This document shows positions 47,573-55,527 of a DNA stretch of 64,000 nucleotides, in pieces. The stretch lies in the NCBI RefSeq assembly GCF_039778605.1, contig NZ_CP156060.1, positions 2,976,001 to 3,040,000 on the forward strand, written 5' to 3'. Position numbers and translations under genes: made by a program. The stretch comes from Flavobacterium sp. WV_118_3 (lineage in GTDB: Bacteria; Bacteroidota; Bacteroidia; Flavobacteriales; Flavobacteriaceae). How positions within the stretch are numbered: position 1 is the first letter of the stretch; each line of letters starts with the position of its first letter. The notes beneath the pieces were generated by a model, which was not told the origin of the DNA, did no database searches, and saw only the letters and a program-made list of their open reading frames with translations.

Positions 47573-47869
47573 ATGTACGATAAAAGCGACAAGAGAAGAC
47601 TGTATTGGCTTATTAGCCAATATTTATTAGGAAAAATTGACGAACCATTTTTTTGTGATGAATTTTATTATTCTTACGATTTAGAAGTTGATAGTAATAC
47701 TCTTACTGATATTGAGAAAGTGGCATTTGCAGAATTAAGCCAAATTTCCAGTAGATTTTCTCAATACGAGGAAGACCATAAATTAGACTCCAAAGCTTTT
47801 TCTACTGTAGAGGAGTTAAAGCAAAAGATAATAGAAACGAAAGAAAAATTGAAAGGACAAAACCTGTAA
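47573..47869 (+). CDS. Candidate immunity protein for the RHS toxin tip
   Basis: Acidic cytoplasmic protein of 98 residues, 14 bases after the RHS stop. It contains WLISQYLLGKIDEPFFCDEF and YYSYDLEVDSN, a helical layout that resembles colicin-type immunity proteins found after polymorphic toxins. Its place directly after the toxin and its lack of a signal peptide fit neutralisation of a cytoplasmic RNase tip. Identification rests mainly on position, size and charge. Confidence 0.75.
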   Translation: MYDKSDKRRLYWLISQYLLGKIDEPFFCDEFYYSYDLEVDSNTLTDIEKVAFAELSQISSRFSQYEEDHKLDSKAFSTVEELKQKIIETKEKLKGQNL

Positions 47870-47970
47870 TAGTGGGTTTTAACTCTAATAGACCTAAAAA
47901 TTCTTTTTCTCATAATAGAAGCCTGACATTGATAAATCGTAGTTTCTGAACACATAACCCCGCATAGATA

Positions 47971-48465
47971 AATCCGATAGCTTTAGCTTGGGATGGACTA
48001 AGTGGCTATATCACCGGTGAGGATCGCTACGGAAATGCATTAAGCGGTACGGAATCCGGGGTTAAATTAGTATCTGCAATTCCGATAGCTGAAGCAGAAA
48101 TGCTAGCCGCGAATGCGTTATCAAAAGTTACTGCAAGAATTAGTAGTGGTTTTGCAACTAGAAGTATTGCAAAAGCGGGGAGTAACGTTGGCGCTAGAGA
48201 AATACCTAAAGTTACAGAACAAGCATTAGAAATCAGTAATCGTATTAAGAAAAACTCTATCAACATAAGAACCCCAAATAAAACTTTACATTTTGCTCTT
48301 CAAGGAGCAACATATAAGGGAGTTTCAACCCCTCATATACAGCAATCTTTACCAAATATTAATCCAAAAACAGGCCAAATATTTTGGAATAAAGATAAAC
48401 AATGGGTTCGACCAATGCCTCAACAAGATATTAGAATTATACAAAATTATCTTAAAAGAAAATAA
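47971..48465 (+). pseudogene. Displaced RHS C-terminal cassette 1 (no start codon)
   Basis: The frame opens directly after an in-frame TAG (47965-47967), so it has no start for its copied part. It repeats the parent pre-toxin region (block C) for about 72 codons, then diverges at AGSNVGAREIPKVTEQ into a different tip of about 90 residues ending WVRPMPQQDIRIIQNYLKRK. The tip is basic and I do not recognise it. As it stands it is silent; recombination through block C would place this tip on the full-length RHS protein. Confidence 0.85.
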
Positions 48466-48467
48466 AA

Positions 48468-48899
48468 ATGGACATTATAGAAATATTGACAGATGAAAAT
48501 TTTGAGGAGATGAAATGGCATGATAACTATATCCATGCCATCTCTTTTCCAGATGAAAACTTACAATTCGGCTTAGATATTGATTATTTATTTGATTGGA
48601 TTCTAGACAATCAGGATAATACATATACTTTTATAGTATCTCCATGTGTATTGCTTTTTTTTAATGTTTCACATTTAAAGATTGATATAGACTTTCAAAA
48701 TATTATTGGTTTAAATATTCTAGATATTAACAGGATAAATCCTAGATTGTCGCCAAATAAAAAAATCACCTTATGGGACTTCGAAATCATAACAGATAAA
48801 GGACTCATTAAATTCGAGTTTTCAGGATATAAACAGATAGTAAAAGAACAACCTGTATTCAGTCGAAGTCAAGTTTTAACAAGAGAAAAATGGTACTAG
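48468..48899 (+). CDS. Candidate immunity protein of cassette 1
   Basis: Acidic protein of 143 residues starting two bases after the tip of cassette 1. It contains EMKWHDNYIHAISFPDE, FGLDIDYLFDWI and FIVSPCVLLFFNVSHL. This WHDxxIH...DIDYxFxW layout is, as far as I recall, typical of a family of small immunity-type proteins, but I cannot name the family. There is no signal peptide, so a cytoplasmic toxin target is likely. The codons are much richer in A/T than the RHS gene. Confidence 0.7.
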   Translation: MDIIEILTDENFEEMKWHDNYIHAISFPDENLQFGLDIDYLFDWILDNQDNTYTFIVSPCVLLFFNVSHLKIDIDFQNIIGLNILDINRINPRLSPNKKITLWDFEIITDKGLIKFEFSGYKQIVKEQPVFSRSQVLTREKWY

Positions 48900-48987
48900 A
48901 AAAAGACAATGATATCATATAAATTTTAACACTCATAGCACGGTTAAAGAGGATCTGAATGGTAAAATTTTATTAAAATAGTAAACT

Positions 48988-49623
48988 ATGAGAAAAGCAT
49001 TAATAATTTCAATAACCGTATTTTTAATTATTACTTTGTTAATTGTAGGTTTATATTTTGTGTATAAGAATAGTACTAAAAATAATTTAGATAATAAACT
49101 AAAAACTGTCAATAACAATTGGACTGAATTACTAAAAACTCAAGATAAAAATAACAATCTTTTGAGAATTTTAATTACCGGAAGTCCACAAAACATTCAA
49201 TATTCAGATAGCTTGAATATCTATTTAATAGAATATAATGCAAATCGAAAAGATATTGGAGAACGTAATCCCGATTTTGTTTATAAACAATATTTGGCAA
49301 ATAAGTATATGCTACCCCTCATAAAGTTCTATTCTGAAAATCACCAATTAGCCAATGTTGAAAAGAAAAACATACTAAAGAATACACTAGATAATATAGA
49401 AAAAACTAATAAGATTATTAAAAAATACAATTCGAGTGTTAGGGATTATAATTTATACTATTCTTCATTTCCTAATTTTGTAATAGCAAAGTCATATGGT
49501 TTTAAAAGAAAAGATTATTTTGAAATGCAATTTGGTGTGGACAATAAAGATCCAAAAATAGCTAAAAAAGAAAGAAGAGAGTGGCAACGAAAAATTGAAA
49601 TGGAGCACGGATTAAGCGAGTAG
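48988..49623 (+). CDS. LemA-like membrane-anchored protein
   Basis: Protein of 211 residues. It has an N-terminal membrane helix (about 4-27, ALIISITVFLIITLLIVGLY) and a helical body. The stretch SSVRDYNLYYSSFPNFVIAK followed by SYGFKRKDYFEM matches the conserved C-terminal signature of LemA proteins. It is an orphan inside the cassette array, AT-rich, with no partner TPM-domain gene nearby. It may be passenger DNA or the immunity protein for a lost membrane-active tip. Confidence 0.7.
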   Translation: MRKALIISITVFLIITLLIVGLYFVYKNSTKNNLDNKLKTVNNNWTELLKTQDKNNNLLRILITGSPQNIQYSDSLNIYLIEYNANRKDIGERNPDFVYKQYLANKYMLPLIKFYSENHQLANVEKKNILKNTLDNIEKTNKIIKKYNSSVRDYNLYYSSFPNFVIAKSYGFKRKDYFEMQFGVDNKDPKIAKKERREWQRKIEMEHGLSE

Positions 49624-49660
49624 CTATCCCAAAAAAAGGTGTTAATTCTCTAAATTACAC

Positions 49661-50556
49661 CGCTTCCTGTCGCCCGATGTTTATATTCAGGATCCGTATA
49701 ATACCCAAAACTATAATCGCTATGGGTATTAAACAACCCGCTAAAATATGTGGATTATAGCGGGGAAATTTACGGTAATGAACACAACCATCCGGAAGGG
49801 CTTAGTTCCGGAAGTCTAATTGGTATTGGAAGTCTAATCCAATTAACGGTCTACAACTACGATCGATGGGGAATTAAAGGCTGGGCTAATCAGGTTTTTA
49901 GCGCCCGGAATTATGACAATGCGGTTAATGGGGTAACCCGCTTTTTTGATTCTTTATACAGTTCCTTTAAATCCCTGTTTGGCAGTTCTCCTAAAACTCA
50001 GGCACATCCCATCGCAACACCGCAGTTTTCGAATTATCAGAGTACAACAGGATGGCAGGAAAAGGGGTTTAACAATATCACCGTTAATAATGGAGTGAAT
50101 GATCTGGCACATAGAATACAAGAAAAACACACTTTCTTTAACAGACTTCGAGCTCATTATGAAGGTAAATCAGGAAAAGAATTCTCCTTATCAAAAAAAG
50201 AATTTGATTATTTAATCAAAAAGGGAAAAATTGATTATAATAATTTTACAAAAGTTGGTCCCAACCGATACGAAACTACCATAAATTTCTATGACTCGGA
50301 TAAAGATCTTGCCTTATCTTTTGGACGAGCGACAGTATCATATAAAGTCGAAAATGAGAGACTAGTATTTGATGGTTTTTATGATCGATATGATTTTGAT
50401 TCAAAAAAATGGGGAGTAAGAAGTACTTTTAATGAAATACTTACCAGAACTTACAATACTATTTCTGACGGAAAAAGTTTTAATATTAACTATAATTATA
50501 ATTATGCAAAAAGCTATTCTATTCATTATAATCTTAATGTTTTTGACGACAAGTAG
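49661..50556 (+). pseudogene. Displaced RHS C-terminal cassette 2 (frameshifted core remnant plus tip)
   Basis: It begins mid-core with codons for RFLSPDVYIQDPYNTQNYNR, a different allele from the parent (SSDNHIQDLYNTQ). A 4-base deletion at about 49729 then turns the parent YGYCLNN into a stop. The second frame (open from GTG at 49750, 268 residues) runs through VDYSGEIYGNEHNHPEG, linker block B, and a unique tip of about 165 residues. The tip contains HTFFNRLRAHYEGKSGKEFS and FYDRYDFDSKKWGVR and is not recognised. Possible start at 49750, but probably silent. Confidence 0.8.
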
Positions 50557-50920
50557 TTGCCTTCTTAATAGAACTTCTGAAAATGCTCTATTACAGCAAT
50601 TTGATTTTGATATTTCTAATTTTAAATATGAAATATTAACCGATAAAGAAGAATGGAATCCAAATGGTGATGGTTATAGAATTATTACTATTAAACTTAA
50701 TAGTTTAAACAAAGACAATTTCAAATATATTCATAATCAAAATTTTATTACTTTACCAATTAGTAATTCACTCCCCGCTAATGAGATTCCACTAGATTAT
50801 AGAAATTCTAAAAAAGGTTATTATAAATATCATTTTGATAAAGATGATGAAAGAGATTTCGAGATTTTAATAATTGATACTATAAAGAAAGAATTATTAC
50901 TTTACTATCAAATCGAATAA
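50504..50920 (+). CDS. Candidate lipoprotein immunity protein of cassette 2
   Basis: The ATG at 50504 lies within the end of the cassette 2 tip (53-base overlap, other frame) and gives MQKAILFIIILMFLTTSSC, a lipoprotein signal with the lipobox Cys at about 19. The remaining 119 residues are acidic and beta-rich (YRIITIKLNSLNKDNF; DERDFEILIIDTIKKELLLY). An exported lipoprotein partner suggests the cassette 2 toxin acts in the periplasm or on the envelope. Family unknown; role inferred from position. Confidence 0.65.
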   Translation: MQKAILFIIILMFLTTSSCLLNRTSENALLQQFDFDISNFKYEILTDKEEWNPNGDGYRIITIKLNSLNKDNFKYIHNQNFITLPISNSLPANEIPLDYRNSKKGYYKYHFDKDDERDFEILIIDTIKKELLLYYQIE

Positions 50921-51061
50921 AAATAGCTTATTAAATTGATCTATGTAAATAATATATAAAAGATAAAGCAACCTCAAGAAACTAGTTAACTCCCATGACA
51001 AAAGGAGGATTTGGTTATATGTTTACAGAATCCAAAACATCGACACTAAAATTTTAAAAAT

Positions 51062-52075
51062 ATGAGTAGATGGATGAATGATATTATAGTGCAAAACTAT
51101 AATCGCTATGGGTATTGTTTAAACAACCCGTTAAAATATGTGGATTATAGCGGGGAAATTTACGGCAATGAACAAAATGGAGGACAACCGGGAACCGGAG
51201 GACAAATTGGTATCGGGAATGGATTGGCCTTTTTTGCCGATAACTGGGACAAATGGGGAATAAAACAATGGGCAGAAAGTAATTTTAGTGCCCGGAATTT
51301 TGACAATATGGGAACTAAGGTCTCCAATGTTTTCAAAGCCAGTATACAATCGATAGGCAATTGGTTTGGACGCAACTTTAAATCAATATTTGGTTCCGAT
51401 AAGCCAGAGATACAACCTCTGGCTACGCCACAGTTTTCTAATTTTAAAAATGTAAGAAGTTGGCAAGAAATGGGATTTGCAAATATAAAAACTGGACTAC
51501 CCGGAACACCAACAAATAGTCAAGCGATCATATTCCCTAGTCTTAACAAATATATGATGGACAATACTAAATCTATTGCAGATATGAATACAACAGTTGG
51601 TTTTGCTATTTCTGCTATGGAACAAGTTCCAGGCTCTTTCAGACTAACTAATGGAGCCTATAATGGAAACGCTTTCAGCTTTAAGTATTATGCTAGTGGT
51701 TGGAGAGGAGGTAGTACTGCTAGAATTACTACATACAGCATTACAGGCATAGCTAAAAATCTAGGGTATGTAGGAGCAGGAGTAGGCACCGTATTAGACG
51801 CACAAGGAATAGCTAATTATTATTCCAAAGGTCCAAATGACATTAACTCTGTATCTCCTAATAAAGCAATTTTTAATGCCTTTATGACTGTTTATGGTAT
51901 GCGAATTAATCCTATCCCATCTTTATTATATTCTGGAATTGATCTTTTTTACCCTGGTGGTTGGACTGGAGACGCTCAAAACCCTGGACTTGCCAATGAC
52001 CAACATACTTTATATTTAGAGAATACAGCAATTAATCCACAATGGCAAATTTGGCCAGGTGCCTTAAAACTATAA
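51062..52075 (+). CDS. Displaced RHS C-terminal cassette 3 (orphan tip with its own ATG)
   Basis: The 337-residue frame begins with unrelated MSRWMNDIIV, then joins block A (QNYNRYGYCLNNPLKYVDYS) and a diverged linker containing NFSARNFDN and QPLATPQFSNFKN. The tip (about 150-337) is Gly-rich with hydrophobic stretches (NLGYVGAGVGTVLDAQGIAN) and FYPGGWTGDAQNPG near the end. The next gene encodes a membrane protein, so the toxin may act on membranes. The start codon is accidental-looking but the frame is intact; expression is uncertain. Confidence 0.75.
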   Translation: MSRWMNDIIVQNYNRYGYCLNNPLKYVDYSGEIYGNEQNGGQPGTGGQIGIGNGLAFFADNWDKWGIKQWAESNFSARNFDNMGTKVSNVFKASIQSIGNWFGRNFKSIFGSDKPEIQPLATPQFSNFKNVRSWQEMGFANIKTGLPGTPTNSQAIIFPSLNKYMMDNTKSIADMNTTVGFAISAMEQVPGSFRLTNGAYNGNAFSFKYYASGWRGGSTARITTYSITGIAKNLGYVGAGVGTVLDAQGIANYYSKGPNDINSVSPNKAIFNAFMTVYGMRINPIPSLLYSGIDLFYPGGWTGDAQNPGLANDQHTLYLENTAINPQWQIWPGALKL

Positions 52076-52078
52076 AAC

Positions 52079-52501
52079 ATGAAACTACTTGAAGCATATC
52101 AATACTTTTTTTACAAAACGTATAAATCAATTAAGAGTAATTCCATCCCAAATCTTTGGAGTCAATGGCGGGCAATCGCTTTTATGATCATTCTAGAAAT
52201 TTTCCTGATCAACTCTATTGTCGTATATTTCCATTATTTCACAGGTATTGAAAAAGACGTAACAGGCGGAGGTATTCAACCCTCTAGCCTTATTATGCTA
52301 TTCTTATTAGCAGGGTTCAATTATTACACCTTTGACCATAAAAACAAATGGAAAAATATTGTCAAAAAATATGACAGCCTTCCGAAAAGAAAAGTGGATA
52401 TTGGCGGTATACTCGTTGCGTTGATAACTTTGGCTATTATTGCTTCTTACTTCTTTTGTATTATTTATGTAATGGGCCAATTGAATTACAAAGTCATTTA
52501 A
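52079..52501 (+). CDS. Candidate three-helix membrane immunity protein of cassette 3
   Basis: Protein of 140 residues, three bases after cassette 3. Hydrophobic segments lie at about 50-70 (FMIILEIFLINSIVVYF), 85-103 and 110-133 (GGILVALITLAIIASYFF). Immunity proteins that are integral membrane proteins usually protect against membrane-disrupting toxins. A remnant of a paralogue (IAIIASYLFCLLYVMEQLKY) is fused to cassette 5 at 54235-54335. Confidence 0.7.
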   Translation: MKLLEAYQYFFYKTYKSIKSNSIPNLWSQWRAIAFMIILEIFLINSIVVYFHYFTGIEKDVTGGGIQPSSLIMLFLLAGFNYYTFDHKNKWKNIVKKYDSLPKRKVDIGGILVALITLAIIASYFFCIIYVMGQLNYKVI

Positions 52502-52571
52502 TACTAGAGTATTTTATATTCCTTTAAAAGGAAAAACAATCAATCCTGGAAATTCAATTTTTAAATAAGGT

Positions 52572-52727
52572 ATGCGCGATTTTTTTATAAAGAAATATTG
52601 GGAAGAAGACAATGTTATGTTTTATATGCATTTTCGCAATGGAGAAGCGATACGACAAGTGGAGAAAACTTCTGGAGGAATCGTGTTTTTAGTGCCCGAA
52701 ATTATAACAATGCGGTTAATGGGGTGA
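52572..52727 (+). pseudogene. Beheaded immunity gene remnant cut by linker block B
   Basis: The ATG at 52572 opens 51 codons that begin MRDFFIKKYWEEDNVMFYMH, which looks like the N terminus of a small immunity-type protein. After about EKTSGG the frame runs out of register into the copied RHS linker (from about 52685) and ends at TGA 52725. A recombination event has evidently replaced the rest of this gene with cassette 4. Confidence 0.65.
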
Positions 52728-53440
52728 CTAACTTTATTGATTCTGGAGTCGGCTTTTTTAAATCGCTGTTTGGCGGCTCTCCTAAAACTCAGGCACAGCC
52801 CATCGCAACACCGCAGTTTTCCAATTTTAAAAGTATACAGGGATGGCAGAATACCGGATTTAGTAATAACGCTAATAGTGGGTTGAGTTATGCACTTCAT
52901 CCATTAGAACAAAGAGGAGCCGATTATCTTGTTTATAATGGAACAGAGATTATTTGGTTCGATGGAAAAGGAAAGGTTATTGATCGATTTCCGGCAACAT
53001 CTGGGTTACCTGGATATCAAAATTCAAGCATGCAAAATACGCCTAATGCTGGCCCAATACCTGAAGGAAATTATAATACTAATTTAAGTTTAGATACTAA
53101 CAGAACTGTAGCCATTAATGCTTCTACTGGAGAAACTCTTCCTGGAATGGGAATTCAAAAAATACCATCTACATATACAACAAATTCAGGAAACACATAT
53201 AGCTATCCCGGTTGGGGTACAATAAGAGCAAGATTAACTCCCAGTTCAGAAACAAATACTTTTGGCAGAAGTAATTTTTATTTACACAATTCTCATAAAG
53301 GATACTCACATGGTTGTATCGAAGTCGGAAAGGGATTTTTCCCTAAACTAATTAATTATGCTCAAACACATTCATCAATAAAAATTATTGTTAATTATCC
53401 AACGCCTAATACTTCGACGTTAGGCAAAACGTATTACTAA
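52598..53440 (+). CDS. Displaced RHS C-terminal cassette 4 with Tlde1/DUF2778-like peptidoglycan toxin tip
   Basis: The open frame covers 280 codons. From 52688 it encodes linker block B, then SIQGWQNTGFSNNANSG and a tip of about 185 residues. The tip has EIIWFDGKGKVIDRFPATSG, PGYQNSS, NAGPIPEGNYN and FYLHNSHKGYSHGCIEVG with Cys240, the HGC active site of L,D-transpeptidase-like Tlde1/DUF2778 effectors that attack or modify peptidoglycan peptides. The only start is a weak TTG inside an immunity remnant, so it is probably a silent cassette. The toxin domain itself looks intact. Confidence 0.82.
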   Translation: MGRRQCYVLYAFSQWRSDTTSGENFWRNRVFSARNYNNAVNGVTNFIDSGVGFFKSLFGGSPKTQAQPIATPQFSNFKSIQGWQNTGFSNNANSGLSYALHPLEQRGADYLVYNGTEIIWFDGKGKVIDRFPATSGLPGYQNSSMQNTPNAGPIPEGNYNTNLSLDTNRTVAINASTGETLPGMGIQKIPSTYTTNSGNTYSYPGWGTIRARLTPSSETNTFGRSNFYLHNSHKGYSHGCIEVGKGFFPKLINYAQTHSSIKIIVNYPTPNTSTLGKTYY

Positions 53441-53458
53441 AATTAAATCTATTATATT

Positions 53459-53863
53459 ATGAAAAGTTTGTTTGTTTTGTCTGTTTTTCTTTTTTCTGCT
53501 TTAACCTTAAATAATAATGATAAAATTAAAATTGAAGGTTTAAAGAAAAGTTATAATCAAAACCAAAATATTGAGTTTACAATTAATAATAATTCTGAAA
53601 AAAAATATTATTACATAAGCATCGAATATTATGACAATCGTTGGATTGAACTAATCAATGATATAAGTCAACCAGAATCAAGAGTGTCCGTCATAAATCT
53701 TATTAACCCACATCAAATAGTAAAAAAGAATATATCTATTAAAAAAGTTTTCTATTTGAAGAATTTTTTAATGTTTAAAAAGTTTAGATTAAAAATTGTA
53801 TATGGCAAATCATCAGATGAAATTAACACCACTTATTTCTCTAACAGCTTTGAAATAATATAA
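53459..53863 (+). CDS. Candidate periplasmic immunity protein of cassette 4
   Basis: Protein of 134 residues, 18 bases after cassette 4. The signal peptide MKSLFVLSVFLFSALTL predicts export. The mature part is Asn/Lys/Ile-rich and all-beta in character (KIEGLKKSYNQNQNIEFTIN; KYYYISIEYYDNRWIEL), like an Ig-type domain. A periplasmic partner is what a peptidoglycan-targeting toxin needs. The gene is strongly AT-rich compared with core genes. Confidence 0.72.
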   Translation: MKSLFVLSVFLFSALTLNNNDKIKIEGLKKSYNQNQNIEFTINNNSEKKYYYISIEYYDNRWIELINDISQPESRVSVINLINPHQIVKKNISIKKVFYLKNFLMFKKFRLKIVYGKSSDEINTTYFSNSFEII

Positions 53864-53879
53864 GTCGACTGCTATATTT

Positions 53880-54335
53880 TTGCCTAAATGCTTTCACGAC
53901 AACTACGACCAATGGAGAATAAAAGACTGGGGCAACCCGATTTTTAGCGCCCGAAATTATGACAATGCGGTTAATGGGGTGACTAACTTTATTGATTCTG
54001 CAGTCGGCTTTTTTAAATCGCTGTTTGGCGGCTCTGCTAAAACTCAGGCACAGCCCATCGCAACACCGCAGTTTTCCAATTATCAAAGTACAACAGGTTG
54101 GCAAAATACCGGATTTAGTAATAAAGCTAATAGTGGAACAAATCATACGATCTATCAACAAGATTCACCGACTAAAAGAGAGCGAATAGCAAAAAGGCCA
54201 GGCAAAAGGTTTAAAAGGAATGAAAATAGAATAATGACACAATCTCTCGTTGTAATGATATCCATAGCCATTATTGCTTCTTACCTGTTTTGTCTTTTAT
54301 ATGTAATGGAACAATTGAAGTACAAAATAAATTAG
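53880..54335 (+). pseudogene. Displaced RHS C-terminal cassette 5 fused to a membrane-immunity remnant
   Basis: From 53900 it copies the parent YDQWRIKDW and linker block B (53943-54104), then GWQNTGFSNKANSGTNHTIY shared with cassette 4 for a few codons. After a Lys/Arg-rich stretch the same frame enters SIAIIASYLFCLLYVMEQLK, the end of a relative of the 52079-52501 membrane protein. Toxin core and most of the immunity gene are therefore deleted, leaving an in-frame scar. It is unlikely to be functional. Confidence 0.8.
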
Positions 54336-54533
54336 CGGTACAATTATAAGCCCCAAACACCCTTACACTTCTATAAAGCTTTACTTTTTTCTACCATGTT
54401 TTTTTTAAGCTTTTCGGAAATCTTGATTTTATAAGAAAATAACGGTCATTTCTAAGACATGACTTGCCTGATAATCCCTGCTCTTTTTTTATCATTTAAC
54501 TTTATTCTTCTTAATCTGCAAACGATAAAGCCA

Positions 54534-55523
54534 ATGCGTTTCCTAACACTAGAAGACATCAAAGACGTTTTTATTAAGTTGCATCAAAGAGGGCCAAATT
54601 TCCTATTGTCCAAACTGAAAATAACACCTTATGCCCGAACAATAAGTGCTTTCAATGAAGAAAAAATAGACAGTGCCAATTTTTGGATTATCCCTGAAGT
54701 CAGACGAAGATGGAATCGCTTAATTACCGGTCATTCCGATATTGGCTATGAAGCATTTCTCAGCGCGAATTATTTTCAAAACACTAAAGAGTTCAAAGTA
54801 CTGGCACTCGGCTCAGGTGATTGTAGTCATGAACTACTACTCGCAGAACTAAACCCGCACTGGCAAATCGATTGTTTTGATTTCTGTGAAAAACGATTAA
54901 ATAGCGCCATCAAAACCGCTAAAGACAAAAAACTAAATAATATTTTTTTCTATCTGGAGAATATTGTAACCTATAATTTTGATTCCCAAAAATATAATGC
55001 CGTATTCTTCCATGCTTCGCTACACCATTTCGACAAAATCCCGCATTTCCTAAAGCATACCGTTATACACAGTCTAAAACCAAAAGGATATTTGATCATC
55101 AATGAATATGTTGGAAAAAACCGACTTCAATATTCAAAGGAACAAATTAAACAAATCAACAAAGCACTACAGTCTATTCCGAAAGAATACCGAAAAATTT
55201 ACAAAACAAGGCATTATAAAAACCATTACTACGGCAATGGGATTTTTAAAATGATTATTGCAGATCCTTCCGAATGTGTGGATTCAGAAAGTATACTCCC
55301 TGCCATTTATACCCACTTTGATATCGTTTTAGAAAAACCATATGGCAACAATTTACTTCATAGCACCTTAAAAGATATTGCACATCATTTTATAGAAAAT
55401 GACAACTATACCGCCGATAAGCAACAGGTTTTACAAAATCTTTTTAAAATGGAGGACAACTTTCTACAATCTAATCCGAGCGATTATGTTTTTGGTATCT
55501 ACCAGTTAAAAAATAAAGAGTAG
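54534..55523 (+). CDS. SAM-dependent methyltransferase (class I)
   Basis: Protein of 329 residues if the ATG at 54534 (MRFLTLEDIKDVFIKLHQRG) is used; an in-frame ATG at 54459 would add 25 hydrophobic residues. Motif I is VLALGSGDCSHELLLAEL, then IDCFDFCEKRLNSAIK, and FFHASLHHFDKIPHFL gives the post-I region of a class I methyltransferase. The C-terminal half is unlike common families. The substrate is unknown. It lies just outside the RHS island. Confidence 0.8.
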   Translation: MRFLTLEDIKDVFIKLHQRGPNFLLSKLKITPYARTISAFNEEKIDSANFWIIPEVRRRWNRLITGHSDIGYEAFLSANYFQNTKEFKVLALGSGDCSHELLLAELNPHWQIDCFDFCEKRLNSAIKTAKDKKLNNIFFYLENIVTYNFDSQKYNAVFFHASLHHFDKIPHFLKHTVIHSLKPKGYLIINEYVGKNRLQYSKEQIKQINKALQSIPKEYRKIYKTRHYKNHYYGNGIFKMIIADPSECVDSESILPAIYTHFDIVLEKPYGNNLLHSTLKDIAHHFIENDNYTADKQQVLQNLFKMEDNFLQSNPSDYVFGIYQLKNKE

Positions 55524-55527
55524 GCCA

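Noticed and set aside
50996..51061. Short frame MTKGGFGYMFTESKTSTLKF before cassette 3
   Set aside because: It is 20 codons long, with no recognisable match; it may be a remnant of a cassette but cannot be supported.
53872..53932. TATTTTTG box followed by a short ATG frame upstream of cassette 5
   Set aside because: The frame after the ATG is out of register with the RHS linker and ends within about 20 codons; the box may be chance in AT-rich DNA.
54459..54533. 25-residue hydrophobic N-terminal extension of the methyltransferase
   Set aside because: It would be an unusual membrane anchor for this family, and the ATG at 54534 starts the conserved-looking helical region; not excluded outright.
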